Positions 35,127 to 47,773 of a stretch of DNA of 64,000 nucleotides are shown here, one piece after another (within the stretch, counting starts at the first letter, position 1; each line of letters opens with the position of its first letter). The notes under the pieces are model-generated. The model did not search any database. It was not told where the DNA came from and worked only from the letters and a program-made list of their open reading frames with translations. The stretch lies in assembly GCA_037176885.1 (NCBI GenBank), contig JAWWNJ010000044.1:1550001-1614000 (forward strand), given 5' to 3'. Position numbers and translations under genes: made by a program. This stretch comes from Favolaschia claudopus (taxonomy: Eukaryota; Basidiomycota; Agaricomycetes; Agaricales; Mycenaceae).

Positions 35127-38100
35127 TTACCGAGTCGGTTCAGAGGGTGATATCTTCTCCAGCTCCCGTTCGATGGAGGTGAGGTGTTTACTGTAAGCAG
35201 TCGACTGCCTTCGCATATTCTGCAGCTGGGGACGAACAGTGTTGATCAAAGCTTCCTTCTGTTCCCCTTCAGCTACTCCCAAAGCCTTTTGCAGGACATA
35301 GTCTGATAATCAGTCAGTATCTTCTCAAACATAACTTGGGTCGGATAATACACACTCCCATACTGGTCTTTCATCATGATCACGATGGGACTGACTGCAT
35401 CGGGCTTGGAAGGAGGTGCCATGATTTCGTCGATAAGTGCGCGGCGAGCATCCGGATTCGCGTTTAGCAGGGCCTTTTCGCAAACGTTGGAGGCAAACTT
35501 GTGCCGGGCCATAAAAAGTAATCGGCCGCGCAGTTGCGCAACAATCAAAGCCTTGTCTTCAGAGCGCCCTTGTTCGAGAATAAATTGGATCACGTAGTTC
35601 TGAATCCATAGTCAACGAATACTCTGAGTTCGAGGAATTGAACACGCACGCCAAACTGATCTTGCATCAGATGTGGAACATGGTTGGCCAGAAGTTCGTC
35701 AAGCAATGGTCGCATCAGGGACGTTGGGAGATGTTCGAGACAGCGTTGAAATACTCGGCACCCAAAAGGATGCGAAGCCAATTCCGAGACCTGCCCCACG
35801 AAACTCGATACAAAACCGAGACGCTCAGGGGAGACGCGCTCAATCACTTTTTGAATGACCTGTAGGTTGTTCACAAGTCAGATGGCGTAGAAATAGGAAT
35901 AGAAACAGGCGCAGTACGTGGTTTCCGTTCGAATCCTTGACACATTTCATGATATGTGGCTCCAACTCCCGCACAAAGCTAGCCTGCTGCTCAGGAAGGA
36001 TCGACTCGATAGCCTGTCAGAAGTGAGCCATGCGACCGAGCGCTCCCAGTCATAGACCCACCTTCTGCACTACACGACATCCATACAAGTTGCATGAGAG
36101 GTGTAAGACATTCTTCTCCATTATATTAGCGAGCAACGTCTTCTGCGTTTGCGTTCCGTGCTCGAACAATTTCTGAATAACCTATGGGTTGCTGTGAGTC
36201 GAGTAACAGTGAGATGTGTGGAATGCCCTCACGTAATTACCGAATACATCTTGCATTAGTTGTAATGTATTGTTGGGGACAATTTCATCGAATACACTTT
36301 GTCTCTCTTCGCTGGAGGCGGTCTGTAGTTCTGTCTGGATGAAGCGCGACCCGTGTTGATCCCCGCTAAACTCCACTACGTAGCCGACGATGTCCTGACA
36401 AGAGATTCAGCTCTGTGAATGACCGTCAAGGGTTTACGCACCTTCAGTTTCCATGTCCGAGCCTTCCCACTAGCCCGAAATTCGTCCAAAATAGGACTTC
36501 GAGGGGATGCAAACTCTTGTTGCATGTCCGGGCGACGAGCACCGTGCATGACCTGGCCAAACGACAGAGCGGAAGACAAATTGGAGCCATACGCGTTGGC
36601 CGCATTCAGCATTTGGGCACTATAGTCCAACGCGGCGCCGTAGGCAGGAGGCGACGCACCCGTCCTGAACATCAAGTTGCGGGAGGCTAGTTGTTGCTGC
36701 AAGTTGTACTGTGGAAGAGCAGGTCAAAATAACGAAGGAATTCACAAGACAAAAAAAGTTACCTGCATTTCGAGTTTCTTCTCTGCTAAAGTTACCGGCG
36801 CGGAGGGTGCGGGCATCTGCGACATCAGAGGCGACTGTGGAGGGTAAATCATGGGCTGCGGAGGCGGGAAGTAGAACTGGGATGGCGGGCGCGTCGCTGC
36901 GTTGTAGTCGAAGTACACGGGAGGTTGTTGCGGGCGAACATCCAGGGTATTAGGGTGCATATTCTGAGGAATGGCCGGGTAGATAGCAGGAGACATCGGC
37001 ACAGCGCTCGAGCCATACAACGAAGGATCTGGGCCGTTGTAGGCTCCATATGGGTAATCAGCGAACGAGTCGCGTGCCGGAGTGGGGTAGAATCCATATT
37101 CAGTCGCAGGATAAGTGTTGTATACATTGCGTTGTTGGTTCAAGGTCGGGCCACCACGGACCTGAGCATTGGAAACTTGAGGAGGTATAGGCATGGCTGG
37201 CGGTGCAGGCTGACGGGGAGGTAAAACATTTGAGTCATCTGCTACGGCCATGCCACGCATGGCCAGTGCGAGGTCGCTTGTAGCTGTGCCAGTCGAGTTC
37301 AAAGTGTCGTAAGAGAGCGTGGAGGGCGGGTAAGAGGATTGTTGGCCGGGATACGCGCCTACGCCGAACAAATTAAAGGGCGTAAAACATCGTTGTGCAT
37401 CCGAGAACGTACCGGCATTGGAATGCGAGTTTTTGGAACCCGAGGGACGGTCGTTCTGAGAAAGTCATCGCTAATTGGGTATTCGTTCGTACTTAGAAAC
37501 ACGACATACCATCCGAGGTGCGGAAAATTGGTTGATATTTGGCGATCGCTGTCGAGAACGAAGATTGAGTTGGGATTGAAGGTCCTGAGCAGAAGAAAGC
37601 ATCGATATCTGCAGTAACCAGAATCATGGACAGACGAACCATAGAAGAGTAATCCTTTTTCAATGCGGTGTCGTCCCACGTCCCACTGGCAGACCTGCCA
37701 GCGGACCACGGTTCTCCAACATTAGGACGAAAACTCGCATCTCCCTGCATGTCCCCACCGACTCCAACGCCAACCAACGAAGACATAGACGCGTTGCGTT
37801 TAGAAGAAGGCGAAGAGGATCCCCAAACCTGAGCACCAAATAATGGTGGGTGCTGAGGAACACAAATAAACATGTTGACTTACCTGCCATCCCGTATTCA
37901 GGGCCTTGAGGTTGCTACCGTTCCCCCCACCAATACCGTAGATATTCGAGGACGCAGCGCCCGACGCTAGTTTTCTCGGGGGTCGCGCCTTGGGACCGAC
38001 ATGACATGAGCTACGCAGCCAACTTACATGTTGAAATAGTCGGTGTAGGCTCACATTGCCGGAGGTGCCACTTGGCGGTGAATGCGTGCCGGAACGGGTG

Positions 38101-38138
38101 GAGGAGCCAGAGGGTTTGCGGGAAGAGTCAGCGGACAT
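35127..38138 (-). CDS. Pumilio-family (PUF) RNA-binding protein
   Basis: This is a sequence-specific binder of mRNA 3' UTRs that usually represses translation or promotes decay. The start ATG at 38136-38138 gives a Ser-rich disordered N-terminus ([20 protein letters not shown]), then Tyr/Pro/Gln-rich segments. The C-terminal third is a PUF array: [123 protein letters not shown] and [16 protein letters not shown]. Each repeat shows the usual five-residue RNA-reading core. Introns interrupt repeats at conserved G-N-Y junctions. The stop TAA is at 35127-35129. N-terminal exon joins (37860-38030) are less certain. Confidence 0.85.
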
Positions 38139-38906
38139 TTAGTTCACCCGGCAATGGCTGAAAAAATTAGGTTACGGCGGCGAACCGGATGGATGGCAGA
38201 CAGTACGCACCGAGAGAGAGGAGGAATTATGGTTATGAGATATTAACGCTAGAACAAACGAGTCAGAGGTTGAAAAACGCGTCGGGGATGATGTCTTGAA
38301 TAGAGCAAGGATGTGTGTGTGTCCCGGGCGGCGCACGCGTGCCACTGCAAGAAAAAGACGCGTCGACGCACATAGGTAGTATGGGGGATTCGTTGAGGGG
38401 AGACCAAAAGAGTGTGTGGGCCGGGATAGATCTGTGTGGCGGTCTAATCCCGGCGGGTCAGTAAGAGAGAAGAAAGAGAAAATGAAAGAAAGAAAGGATC
38501 GGAGGCAGTAAAACCTGTTGGTCCCGAAAAAGTCAATGACCGACGCGTTTCAAGTCAACCCGAGATCAATCTTTCCCCAGATGTCCAAGCCGTAACAGAA
38601 TCAAAGAGCCTAACGGAAAATCCGTCATTTGTTTTCCAAACTTGCCTTCCATTTTTTCTTCCATGGCTCTTCCATCACCTTATCATGGCCCCCGCTGCAT
38701 ATGGTTCCCAGCATCATGAGAATTGCATTAGAATCGTAATAAATGTTGTGTATGCGAGAATATACAATCGGGTATGCCACAAAGCAGATCAGAGCAGAAA
38801 TACGTGGACGCGCGTCCAACTCATCTTGAGTTGAAAACAGTCACCTCAACGCGAGTTAAAGAACCACGAGGCACGTTTGGCTGCAATTCAACGCGCGTTA
38901 ATATGG
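38139..38906. other. Intergenic region upstream of the PUF gene
   Basis: About 770 bp separate the PUF start codon from the 3' end of the conventional kinesin gene, both on the minus strand. It contains purine-rich stretches on the plus strand (38465-38510) and no supported gene. It should hold the PUF promoter, possibly a 5' UTR intron, and the kinesin 3' UTR. Confidence 0.45.
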
Positions 38907-38957
38907 TTAAGGGAAAAAAGATTCAATGATACGCGTACCTCCGCTGAATGAATGCCG

Positions 38958-41900
38958 TCACGGAGGAAGAAAAAAGAAGAAAATGCCGTAACAGTGATCA
39001 GTCAGGGTTGACGGTGTTCCAAAAATTGCCACGTACCCGCCATCTTCATTCTGTATCCTAGTCAAGGGATTGGCGGAGCCACCACCGCCAGAGATCGGTG
39101 TGGGCACGGAAGTCGGTGCACCCATTCCCCCACCTCCCCGTAATGGCTTGGCAATTCGACCAAAGTTTAGCGGCGAACTTGACGCTGTTTTTTGGGCTAC
39201 AACCGCTTGTTCAAGCGACGGAACGGGTATGTTCGGATGTATATCACGTACCGCGAGCCTGATCGAGGCGCTCTTTGACAGCTTGCAATTGCGCTTCGAA
39301 CTTCTGGTTCTGCAGGGACAGCCGCCGATCCGCGTCCTGCAGCAGCGCCTCCAAATTCTGTATCCGTTCATTGCGTGCCAACAGTTTGCGCTCTGCAATG
39401 CCCGCCTCCTTTTTCAAGGTCGAATTCTGGTCCACGAGCTATTCACGATCGTCAGCAATGAGTTTCAGTGAACATTGAAGGCGTCGGCGAAAACAAACCT
39501 GTTTCTGGACCAACGTTAGCTGCTCCAGGTTTCGCTCCAAGAAAGCCATCTTCTTCTGCTGAGCCTTGCTATTGCTGTTGCGAATGACGTTGTTATACTG
39601 CTCCTTGATCTCGTCTAATTGTATCTCCAATTCGACGACCTAAAATTGAAAGCCGATGAGCACTGCGTCAACTGAATAGTTGAACAAGAATCACTTTCTC
39701 GCAACGATTCTGCAGATCACGCATGAGAGATTTCTTGACGCCGTCGAATTCCGCCAGCTGCACATTGATAGCCTTTCGCGTCCGCTCAAGGTCCTGAGCG
39801 CTTTCCGCGAGATTCTTGCCGCCCTCGATGCCGGCGGAAGTTACTGCAAATGCACGCTAGAAAAAATAGTAGTCAGATATGCTTTCCGTGACGGTGGCCA
39901 ATACCGGCGGGCGGCGCCACAAGCTACCTTCAGCTCCTCGTTGACGCTCTTCAGGCTTTCGGCAGACGCATTCACATTCCGCAACTCATTGTTGCGCATC
40001 TCCAGCTGCTGCTTGAGATCCGCTACCTCGCTGATATGTGCTTCGCGTCGGGCGGCATATTGCGCTTCCAATTTGACCTACAACAAATGAGGTCAAGAAG
40101 TGTGGCGTCGTCAAGATGCAAACCTTGAAATCAGTCATGGACTCAGCAAGATCCACATTACTCGTCTCTTCATCGTGAATTGTCTTCTCTGCAGTTCAAG
40201 CGCGTCGTCAGGGACACGTCTTTCAAAGAGCCTATGGGTGCCACTGACCTAGAAGTTCTTCGTACTCGGTCTCTAGCGCGGCCACACGAGTTTCCAGTTC
40301 GTCTCTCCGCCGAGTGATCATCTCGTTCTCTTCCTGGCTTTGCCTTAGCCTATCCACCGTCTCACGGATCATATTCTGGCCCTCGCTCAGCTGCCTTCTA
40401 ACGGCAGTCAAATCCTCTTGCGATAATCCCCCGGCTGAGTCTAAAGAATCTAATTTTCCCAGTATTGCACGCAGCTGCTCATCCTTTTCAGAGAATGCGC
40501 CTTGCTGCAAGTGAGATATTTGAGATTATTCTGCAGCCACATAGGCGGACGACAAACCGTGTCAAATTTGGCCATCATCATGGCCATCTTCTCCTGCTTC
40601 CTCTTTTCCTTGTCCTCGGCGCTGGCGTCTTTCTGGGCAGTCTTAAGCTCCGCAATCTGCTTTCGGACCTCCTCCAACTCAGCAAGCGCGTCAGCATTCT
40701 GCTCTTTGAGGATGTCGACGGTGATAACTCCCTCCTTGTTATCGTAGTTGAGTCGTTCGACTTGAAGCCGCAGTTCATTGAGTTGGGTCGACATGACTTT
40801 GTTTTCCTGCACAGTTCAGTCAGTCCGGCAAAGTATATACCTGAGCGAAGATTATCAGAACCTTGTTGACGCCCGCCTCCTGCTCCTTCAAGAACACTAA
40901 CTCCTCCCGTAGCTCCTTGACGAGCTTCTCTGCCGTTGCGAGTGCTAACTCCTTCTCCGCAAGAGCATCGCTAAGCTCGTTCTCCCTGCGCAAGAAGTCC
41001 TCCCGCTCATCCTTCTCAAGCGGAATGCCGACGGGTGTCTGTGGTCGACTGAAATGCAATTCTTCGCTCCGTAGACCCTCGACGGCAGGGTGGACTGGCG
41101 TGAGGCTACGCGAAGTGGCGACAGGTGTAGTTGGACCTGCGGAAGCTGGGGAGGCGGGTGGTTGTTGTTGTTCTTTCTTGGGTGCGGGGGCGGCAGCTGA
41201 GGCGCCAGAGCCAATCTTAGCCCATTCGGATTCCTCAACGCGTCCGCCAGATCGCCAGATTGCCAACTCCGTTTCGAGGGCGGCAATGTGTTTCTGGTAT
41301 GTTGTGTTGGCAGCCTGAGCCTTCGCCAATAATCCTTTGAGTTCGAGCGGGGAGAGCTCGGCGTTGACACGCGCCGAATTCTTGATGGTTTTGGCACGAA
41401 TACCAAAACGAAGAGTTGAAATGGTTTCGACTTCGTTGTAAGCGGCAGGGGAGCAGTTGATGATGAGAGTAGTTCGCGAATTTCCTCCAAGAGATTCTTG
41501 CAAGAGACGAGTGAGCTTGGAGTCTCGGTAAGGGATGTATTTGACCTAAGCGGCGGATTGAGCCAACTGGAGCGATGAATAAGGCGAGGGAATGGCACCT
41601 TTGAGTCCGTCAAGGCATTGATAACCATTCCCAGTGCAGACAGACTCTTATTGATCTTCTTCGCCTCCTCCAGCGTTTGCCCGGAAGCTCCCGTCTTGCC
41701 CACTTTCTCGGAACCAGCAAGGTCAACAAGATACAGATTGCCGGTCTTTTGCGCCCCAGTCTCGGTATTGCGTTGATTTATACTGATCAAGAATATGGAG
41801 TGCGAGCGAGAGGACTCGGCGTTCATGTCTTTAGCCTGGTCAGATCAGGACAATATCGCAGTAGACGGCGAACTCACTTGTATGAGAGACCTTGCGCGCA

Positions 41901-42748
41901 TTCCCGCCTGTTTCCATGATCTCGTACACCTCGCGTGCACTGCTCACATAGTAGTCGGAAAGACCCTTCACATAGACACCCTTGTTCTTCTCCTCGTGTA
42001 CTTGCAAATTGTCGTTTTGGGCTGGAAACCGTGGGGCAGATCAGATGAGCGTATGAACTAGTGAGACCCAACGTATACGCACGCGCGAGCAGATCCCGAA
42101 TCTTCTCAAGGTAGATTTCCATGTAGGAAACCTTGACGAGGTATTCCAAATGAGCGTCACTTTCTACGATCGACTGGAATATGTGTTCCGTTATGCGAGG
42201 AGTTATGCCTTTGAGTTCGTCGGAGTTCATGTCGCCCTGAAAGGTATATAAACGCAGAATTCGCGACGAGAAACGCGAGAGAGAGGACCATCATAGAGAA
42301 AGTCTTGCCGCTTCCGGTTTGACCGTACGCAAAAACCGTGCCATTGTAGCCATCGAGAACATCTGAATTCACATGAGCGCAAACCGCAAACAAAGGAGTC
42401 TGAGGTACCTTTGACGATGCTGTGTGCACGAGAATTAGGGTGAGACGGCGTGTTGCAGAGAAACTAGCACGCACTCCTTGATGCCGTAGTCAAAGACTTC
42501 ATGCTGTCTAGTCTGCATTGAGAAGATCCTGTCGAAGGTAAAGCCATCCTTCTCTGGCCCGGAGCCCGCGTCCGCGGAGCGCATGTGGACGGTGGTGAGG
42601 TCGTCGGAGAAGGTGGCGACGATGTCGGGACCCTCTCTCTGTTCTGTAGCATTGAGTGGTCGGAAGCTGGGGGCAACGATGAGGGGAGCGGCGGACAAGA
42701 GTTGAACGGTGCGCACCGACAAACGACCTTGATGTTGTTGGTCGCCAT
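38958..42748 (-). CDS. Conventional kinesin heavy chain (kinesin-1)
   Basis: This plus-end microtubule motor drives long-range transport in hyphae. The start ATG at 42746-42748 gives [16 protein letters not shown] across an early intron. The motor has P-loop [17 protein letters not shown], switch [13 protein letters not shown] and switch [17 protein letters not shown], then [22 protein letters not shown]. The neck and stalk are long coiled coils with fungal-type hinges. The tail holds [14 protein letters not shown], the IAK autoinhibitory motif. An 11-nt exon at 42409-42419 (D-I-V-K-D) is needed to join FDYGIKE to VLDGYNG. The exact C-terminus is unclear: reading through ends at 38958, whereas splicing GTACGT...TTCAG would end at about 38907 with SFFP. 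Confidence 0.9.
42409..42419 (-). other. 11-nt micro-exon in the kinesin-1 motor domain
   Basis: On the minus strand CATCGTCAAAG lies between two short introns with GT and AG ends and supplies the residues between FDYGIKE and VLDGYNG. Skipping it would shift frame inside the motor domain. Confidence 0.65.
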
Positions 42749-42889
42749 CGTCGCGACCTGAAAGGATGGACTTAACTGGACGGGTCCAATTATTTTGCTG
42801 TATTTAGCGTAACATAGCAGCAGGCAAACAAATTGATATGTCATTATGTTTTACAGATGCGGAGTTTTGCTAAGTACAATATTTTAGTG

Positions 42890-43330
42890 TTAATCCTGGT
42901 CGCTCTCATCGTCCGACACAGCTGCCGCCACTGGACGTGAAGAGGACGTGGCCGCTGGACGAGCAGCCGGGGCATCGTGCTGAGCAGCATCTGCGGCATC
43001 GATCCATTCGGAATATATATCGACGGGCTCGGTGAGGTCTACAGAGCGTCGTGTGAGACACAACCTATGCAGCGCAATATCCACCACTCACGGTTGACTT
43101 TACTCTGGTAGCGTTGGTCACACACCCGACACACCAGCTGCGCTACGCCTTCCTTTCGATCTAATCGCACCGTAACCGACTTCTCATGGTGGCAGAATAG
43201 ACATGTAAACGCGGTATCTGAGTATGTTGAGTATATACCACACTCGTGACACATATTCGCTTGGCGTACCGAGAGGCTCTTTCTGTCTCTGCGATTGCGG
43301 TCGTTTTGCTGCCTTTTTTCGTTTGCCCAT
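42890..43330 (-). CDS. ELF1: Transcription elongation factor Elf1 (ELOF1)
   Basis: This small zinc protein associates with elongating RNA polymerase II. The start ATG at 43328-43330 gives the basic tail MGKRKKAAKRPQSQRQKEPL. After one intron comes the zinc ribbon FTCLFCHHEKSVTVRLDRKEGVAQLVCRVCDQRYQSKVN, with two C-x2-C pairs. A second intron leads to LTEPVDIYSEWIDAADAAQ, the conserved helix. The tail is Ala/Ser-rich and ends DDESDQD, and the stop is TAA at 42890-42892. Only about 140 bp separate this stop from the downstream kinesin start on the same strand. The start is 178 bp from that of the divergent kinesin-5. Confidence 0.92.
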
Positions 43331-43508
43331 CGCGAGTCGACGAGACCAGGGCGAGGAGTCAGTCGAAAGAATATTGTGACAGGTTTAGTTCCCAAATCGG
43401 GCTAGAATCCGGATGAATCTTGTTTATGCCAAAATATTGCCCTTTCTGGATGTTGAACGGACTCAAACGCGCCCAACGTGACTTGTAACCGTTTTGTTCA
43501 CTTCCGCG

Positions 43509-46500
43509 ATGGCCACACGCCGACCGCCTTCCTCACGCGCAAAGGCTCCCCCACCGCAGCCCCGCGCACGCTCAGCTTTGGCACAGAACAAGGACGACGC
43601 GGAAACTAATATTCAGGTCGTAGTAAGGACCCGAAGGCGTTCGGACCGCGAAATAGCAGACAATTCTCCAATCATCGTTTCCGCAAACGGCGCAAAGAGC
43701 AAAGAGCTTACTATCGAAGCAGCTCTGCCTCACTCTAGCCTCGGCGTCGTTACCCTACCCCCCGTCAGAACCTATCCGTTTGATCTCGTATTTGGTCCAG
43801 AAGCGGACCAAGCGTTGATATACCATGAAGTTGTCAGTCCCATGCTAGATGAGGTGGTCATGGGCTACAACTGTACCCTGTTTGCCTATGGTCAGACCGG
43901 GACTGGTAAAACGTGCGTTTCCCCGTCTTCTAGTTGACCGTAACACTAATATTGTATCGAAAACGCAGTTATACAATGCAGGGCGATCTCACCCCAACCC
44001 CCCTCGGGAACCCCTCTACCAATGCAGGCATGATCCCACGCGTCTTATTCCGTCTCTTTCACCATCTCGAATCCTCCGGGTCCGACTACAGCGTCAAAGT
44101 TTCTTATATCGAATTGTACAACGAGGAGCTCCGCGACCTCCTTGCCACCGAGCTTCCTGCTCCAGCAGGAAACGCTCAACCTATGGGCATGGGGAAAGAT
44201 AACGCTGCTGCCAAAGCCTCCGAAGGACTCAAGATCTTCGATGACGCCTCCAAAAATGGTGTCTTCATTCAAGGCCTCGAGGAAGTCGCTGTAAAGGACT
44301 CTGCCGACGCCCTAGCACTCCTTACCAAGGGCAGCGAGCGCCGACAGATCGCCGCCACCAAATTCAACGACCACTCTTCCCGCTCTCATTCCGTCTTTAG
44401 CATTACAGTACACGTCAAGGAGGCTGGTCACGTCGCCAGCGACGATCTGCTCAAAATTGGCAAACTCAACCTCGTCGATTTGGCTGGTTCAGAAAATATT
44501 GGCCGGTCAGGTGCAGAGAACAAGCGCGCACGAGAGGCGGGGATGATCAACCAGAGCTTGCTCACCCTCGGACGCGTCATCAACGCGCTCGTTGACAAGG
44601 CGCAACACGTTCCGTACCGAGAATCCAAGCTCACGCGACTCTTGCAAGACTCCCTCGGTGGGCGAACGAAGACCTGCATTATCGCAACCGTATCCCCGGC
44701 GCGCTCGAACATGGAGGAGACGCTTTCGACACTCGACTACGCCATGCGCGCCAAATCCATCCGCAACAAACCCGAACTCAATCAGCGCATGACGCGCAAC
44801 TCCCTCCTGAAAGAATATGTTGCCGAGATCGAGCGACTCAAAGCGGATGTCCTCGCTGCACGCGAGAAAAACGGCATCTTCTTCAGCGAGGAGACCTGGC
44901 AACAGCTCAGCGCAGAGCACGAAGTTCGTCAGACAGAGCTCGAGGAAGCACGCAAGCAGGTCGACATTGTGGAGGGCCAGATGCGGAACGTGAGGGATGA
45001 ATTTGAGCAGAGTATTGCTCTATTGAAGAAACGAGAGGGGGAGCTCAAAGAGACACGCGACCAGCTCAAGAAGACGGAAGAAGTACTCGACAGCAAAACT
45101 GTCGAATTGAAACATGTGCAAGGCGCACTCGAAGAAGAGACGGTGGTCAGATCGGCCCATCAACAGACGGAGGGTCGCCTGAATACTGTTGCGCTTGGGC
45201 TCAAAACTGTACTACGTGACAGCATCAAGGACGTTGGAGGCCTGTTCGACAAGCTCGGTAAGTTTCGCGTCTTGCAAAGGGGCACACTAGGTGACTGACG
45301 AATTCATTCAGAGCGCAAGTCGAACATTCTCAGCACCAACACCCAAGGAGTGCTCACGCACGGCAAAGCAATATCCTTGTCCACCATCGCTCTTTCGCGG
45401 AAGCTCGAAAGCTTCCTTGAAACCACGTCTCAAAGCAGGACAAAGTTGCGCACCGAGATTGATCAGTTCCAAACGAAAGAGCTCGAAACCCTCACCAAGC
45501 ACTCGGAACGCATCGATGAACAACTGAAGCGCGTCGGCACAGCAATGGCGGTGATCCAGGCAAAGGACACTGCCGAAGCAGAGGCGTTGGCCGCCGTGCA
45601 GCATGCGCTGAACGAGACACAAGAAAACTTCCGTCTTGGCATTGCGGCTTGGAGCGGTACGCTCAGGCAGAACTGTGACATGGCGTGCAGTCAGGCGAAC
45701 GAGGTCGGAATGGAAGCGTTTGGGGTGGTGGAGAATGCGGTCAATGCCATGGCGTCTATCATCCAGAACGTGGTCAAGGAAGCGTGTGCGATGGTCGATG
45801 CGACACGCGGCTCAGCTGCAGAGGCGAAGGAACTGGCTGCAGACACTGCCACGGCTGAGCTCACGCGTCTGCGATATCAGAACGAGCTTTTGACGAAGTT
45901 GTTGGACGAAGAAAAGCTAAGAGGCGAGAGGGCGAAGGACGAATTGCTTCAACGTGTTTCCGGGCTCCTGGGCGATTTCACAAAAGAGCGCGATCGGGGG
46001 CTGAGAGAGGCAGTGGGGATCGTGCAGACGGCTAATGTCAAGGCAGAAGAGGGCATTCGGGCATTTGAACAGGCTCATGGAGCCATCACGGAGACAATGG
46101 AGGTGAAGGCTAAAGAGGGCGTTAAAGAAATTCAGAAGCGGAATGGAGAGGCGAAGAGGACAAGAGATGGCGCAATCAAGGTTTGCCTTCGAGTCCTTCC
46201 ATAACATAGGATCTGACGTCGTTTTAGTCCCTCAGTAGCTCTAAAGCACGACTTGGCAGCGAGCTGTCCTCGTTGCCAGCGATGGTGTCCGGCTCTATCG
46301 ATTCGTATTCCAAAGAGGTTCAGATGCAGATGCAAACCATGAACACCACCTGTGGTACTGGTATGAAAGCCTTCACATCCTCCTTCATTTATTCACTCTT
46401 TCTGCAGGTTTCGATCGGCAAGCAAGCGCAAAGAGAGCCCGTATCGAGACCACCACAGCTTGGAGTGCCGAAATACAGGGAGAGTACAAAGCGCTTCAAA

Positions 46501-47128
46501 GAGGCTTTGGCGCCCTCTCTCGAAACATGGACGGTATGGTTGGACGGGTCACGTCGGAGGTCAGTTTGTGTTGTTTTTAATTCTTGTTAGCGGCTCACGT
46601 ACGATGCAGAGCACGAATCTTGCAAGCATCACCGACACATATCACAAGATATCCAAAGGGGAATTGACATCGCTAACGAACGCCACGAAAGCATTAGCGG
46701 AGCATGGCGCCAGATCCGAGACCTCGACGGGCACGACACCAAAGAAACGAGTGTGGCAGTACGTTGACCAATGGGAATTAACCAAAAGTCGACCGGAATT
46801 GCTGCACAGTTGGCGAACAACGGGGGTTTCGACGGCTGGGAGCGACACTTTCTTGGCGGAACATCGACCGTTGCCGGACCTTGAAGAGGAAGAGAATGCG
46901 ATGGTGGTCGATGAGGACCTTGTCAGATCCCCAGTTAGTGAAGTTGGGGTCGAGAGCGAGTCGCCTGCTATGGTATCCCTCGCGTCTTCTGCATCGTCGT
47001 CTCAGGCAGTCCCTCCACCGCGACAGCAGATACCAGTAGCCAAAAAAACGGGTGGGGGGAGTCGGCCAGTGGTGATACCACTATTGGATACGCGGAATGT
47101 GTATACAACGCGGAGAAGTCGACGTTGA
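43509..47128 (+). CDS. Kinesin-5 (BimC/Eg5/Cin8 family) mitotic motor
   Basis: This homotetrameric plus-end motor separates spindle poles. The start ATG at 43509-43511 is followed by a Pro/Arg-rich head. The motor shows NIQVVVR, YNCTLFAYGQTGTGKT then YTMQGD across an intron, [37 protein letters not shown] and [22 protein letters not shown]. Neck and stalk coiled coils extend to about 46200. Near the C-terminus the BimC box reads KKRVWQYVDQWELTKSRPELL, which carries the Cdk-type region; the end is DTRNVYTTRRSRR. Introns are few in the motor and stalk (one long exon about 43969-45256). The canonical VVVRCR is VVVRTR here. The stop is TGA 47126-47128, only 75 bp before the VPS55 start. Confidence 0.92.
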
Positions 47129-47203
47129 GGCGCATTGGGACTTATATCATATGTATTTCTAGACATCAGATTATGTAATATCCTCTCCTACTTTCACGCA
47201 GCC

Positions 47204-47773
47204 ATGGCGGCAAGCATAAGAAGTGAGGATACATCCTCGTCGTCGTCCATGGCGTCTGCCAACCACCTGAATGCTTTCCAGCCGTTGTATTCCTCGCCAT
47301 GGTCCTCGCCGTTGGCTTTTTGATGATTATTCTGTCTTGTGTACTCTATGGGAACTGGCTGCCTCTGCTCGTCGGCACGTTTCACTTTGCATTGCTTTTT
47401 ACCGCGTCCATTTCTCAATTTTTGTTCTCTTTAGCTCTCATTTTTGTTCTCGCGCCTCTCCCCAACGCCCTTTTCGCGCACTGCGGATCTGACGAGTTCG
47501 CCGGAAGCTACGAAGGCGGCGCCTCTGGACCTGTTGATTTAGGGCGATTCATTACCGCCATGGTCGTCACCTCTGGGTTCGCGCTACCTGTTGTTCTTGC
47601 CCATGCTCAAGTCATTCACAATGCTGCGTGTATCATGTCTATACTCGGAGGAGGGTGCGTCCATTGTAAAATCTCATCCTATGCCGCTCACGAGCGTGAA
47701 TCACAGTCTTGTATATGGGACAATACTGGCGTACTCTGCTGCTTTCCGACAGGAAGAGTCAGAATTCGATTGA
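47204..47773 (+). CDS. VPS55: Vacuolar protein sorting protein Vps55 (OB-RGRP family)
   Basis: This is a small four-helix endosomal membrane protein acting with Vps68 between late endosome and vacuole. The start ATG at 47204 gives MAASIR, then intron 47223-47281 joins to TVVFLAMVLAVGFLMIILSCVLYGNWLPLLV. The family block continues ALIFVLAPLPNALFAHCGSDEF and GPVDLGRFITAMVVTSGFALPVVLAHAQVI, and after a last intron GLVYGTILAYSAAFRQEESEFD. To match the family, 47375-47434 must be removed as a GC-AG intron. That piece is 60 nt, in frame and stop-free, so retention would insert 20 mostly hydrophobic residues. The stop is TGA 47771-47773. Confidence 0.88.
47375..47434 (+). other. In-frame GC-AG intron in VPS55
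   Basis: CTC GTC G|GCACGT...CTTTAG|CT CTC ATT joins P-L-L-V to A-L-I-F-V-L-A-P, as in other Vps55 proteins. The intron length is divisible by three and it has no stop codon. Confidence 0.6.
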
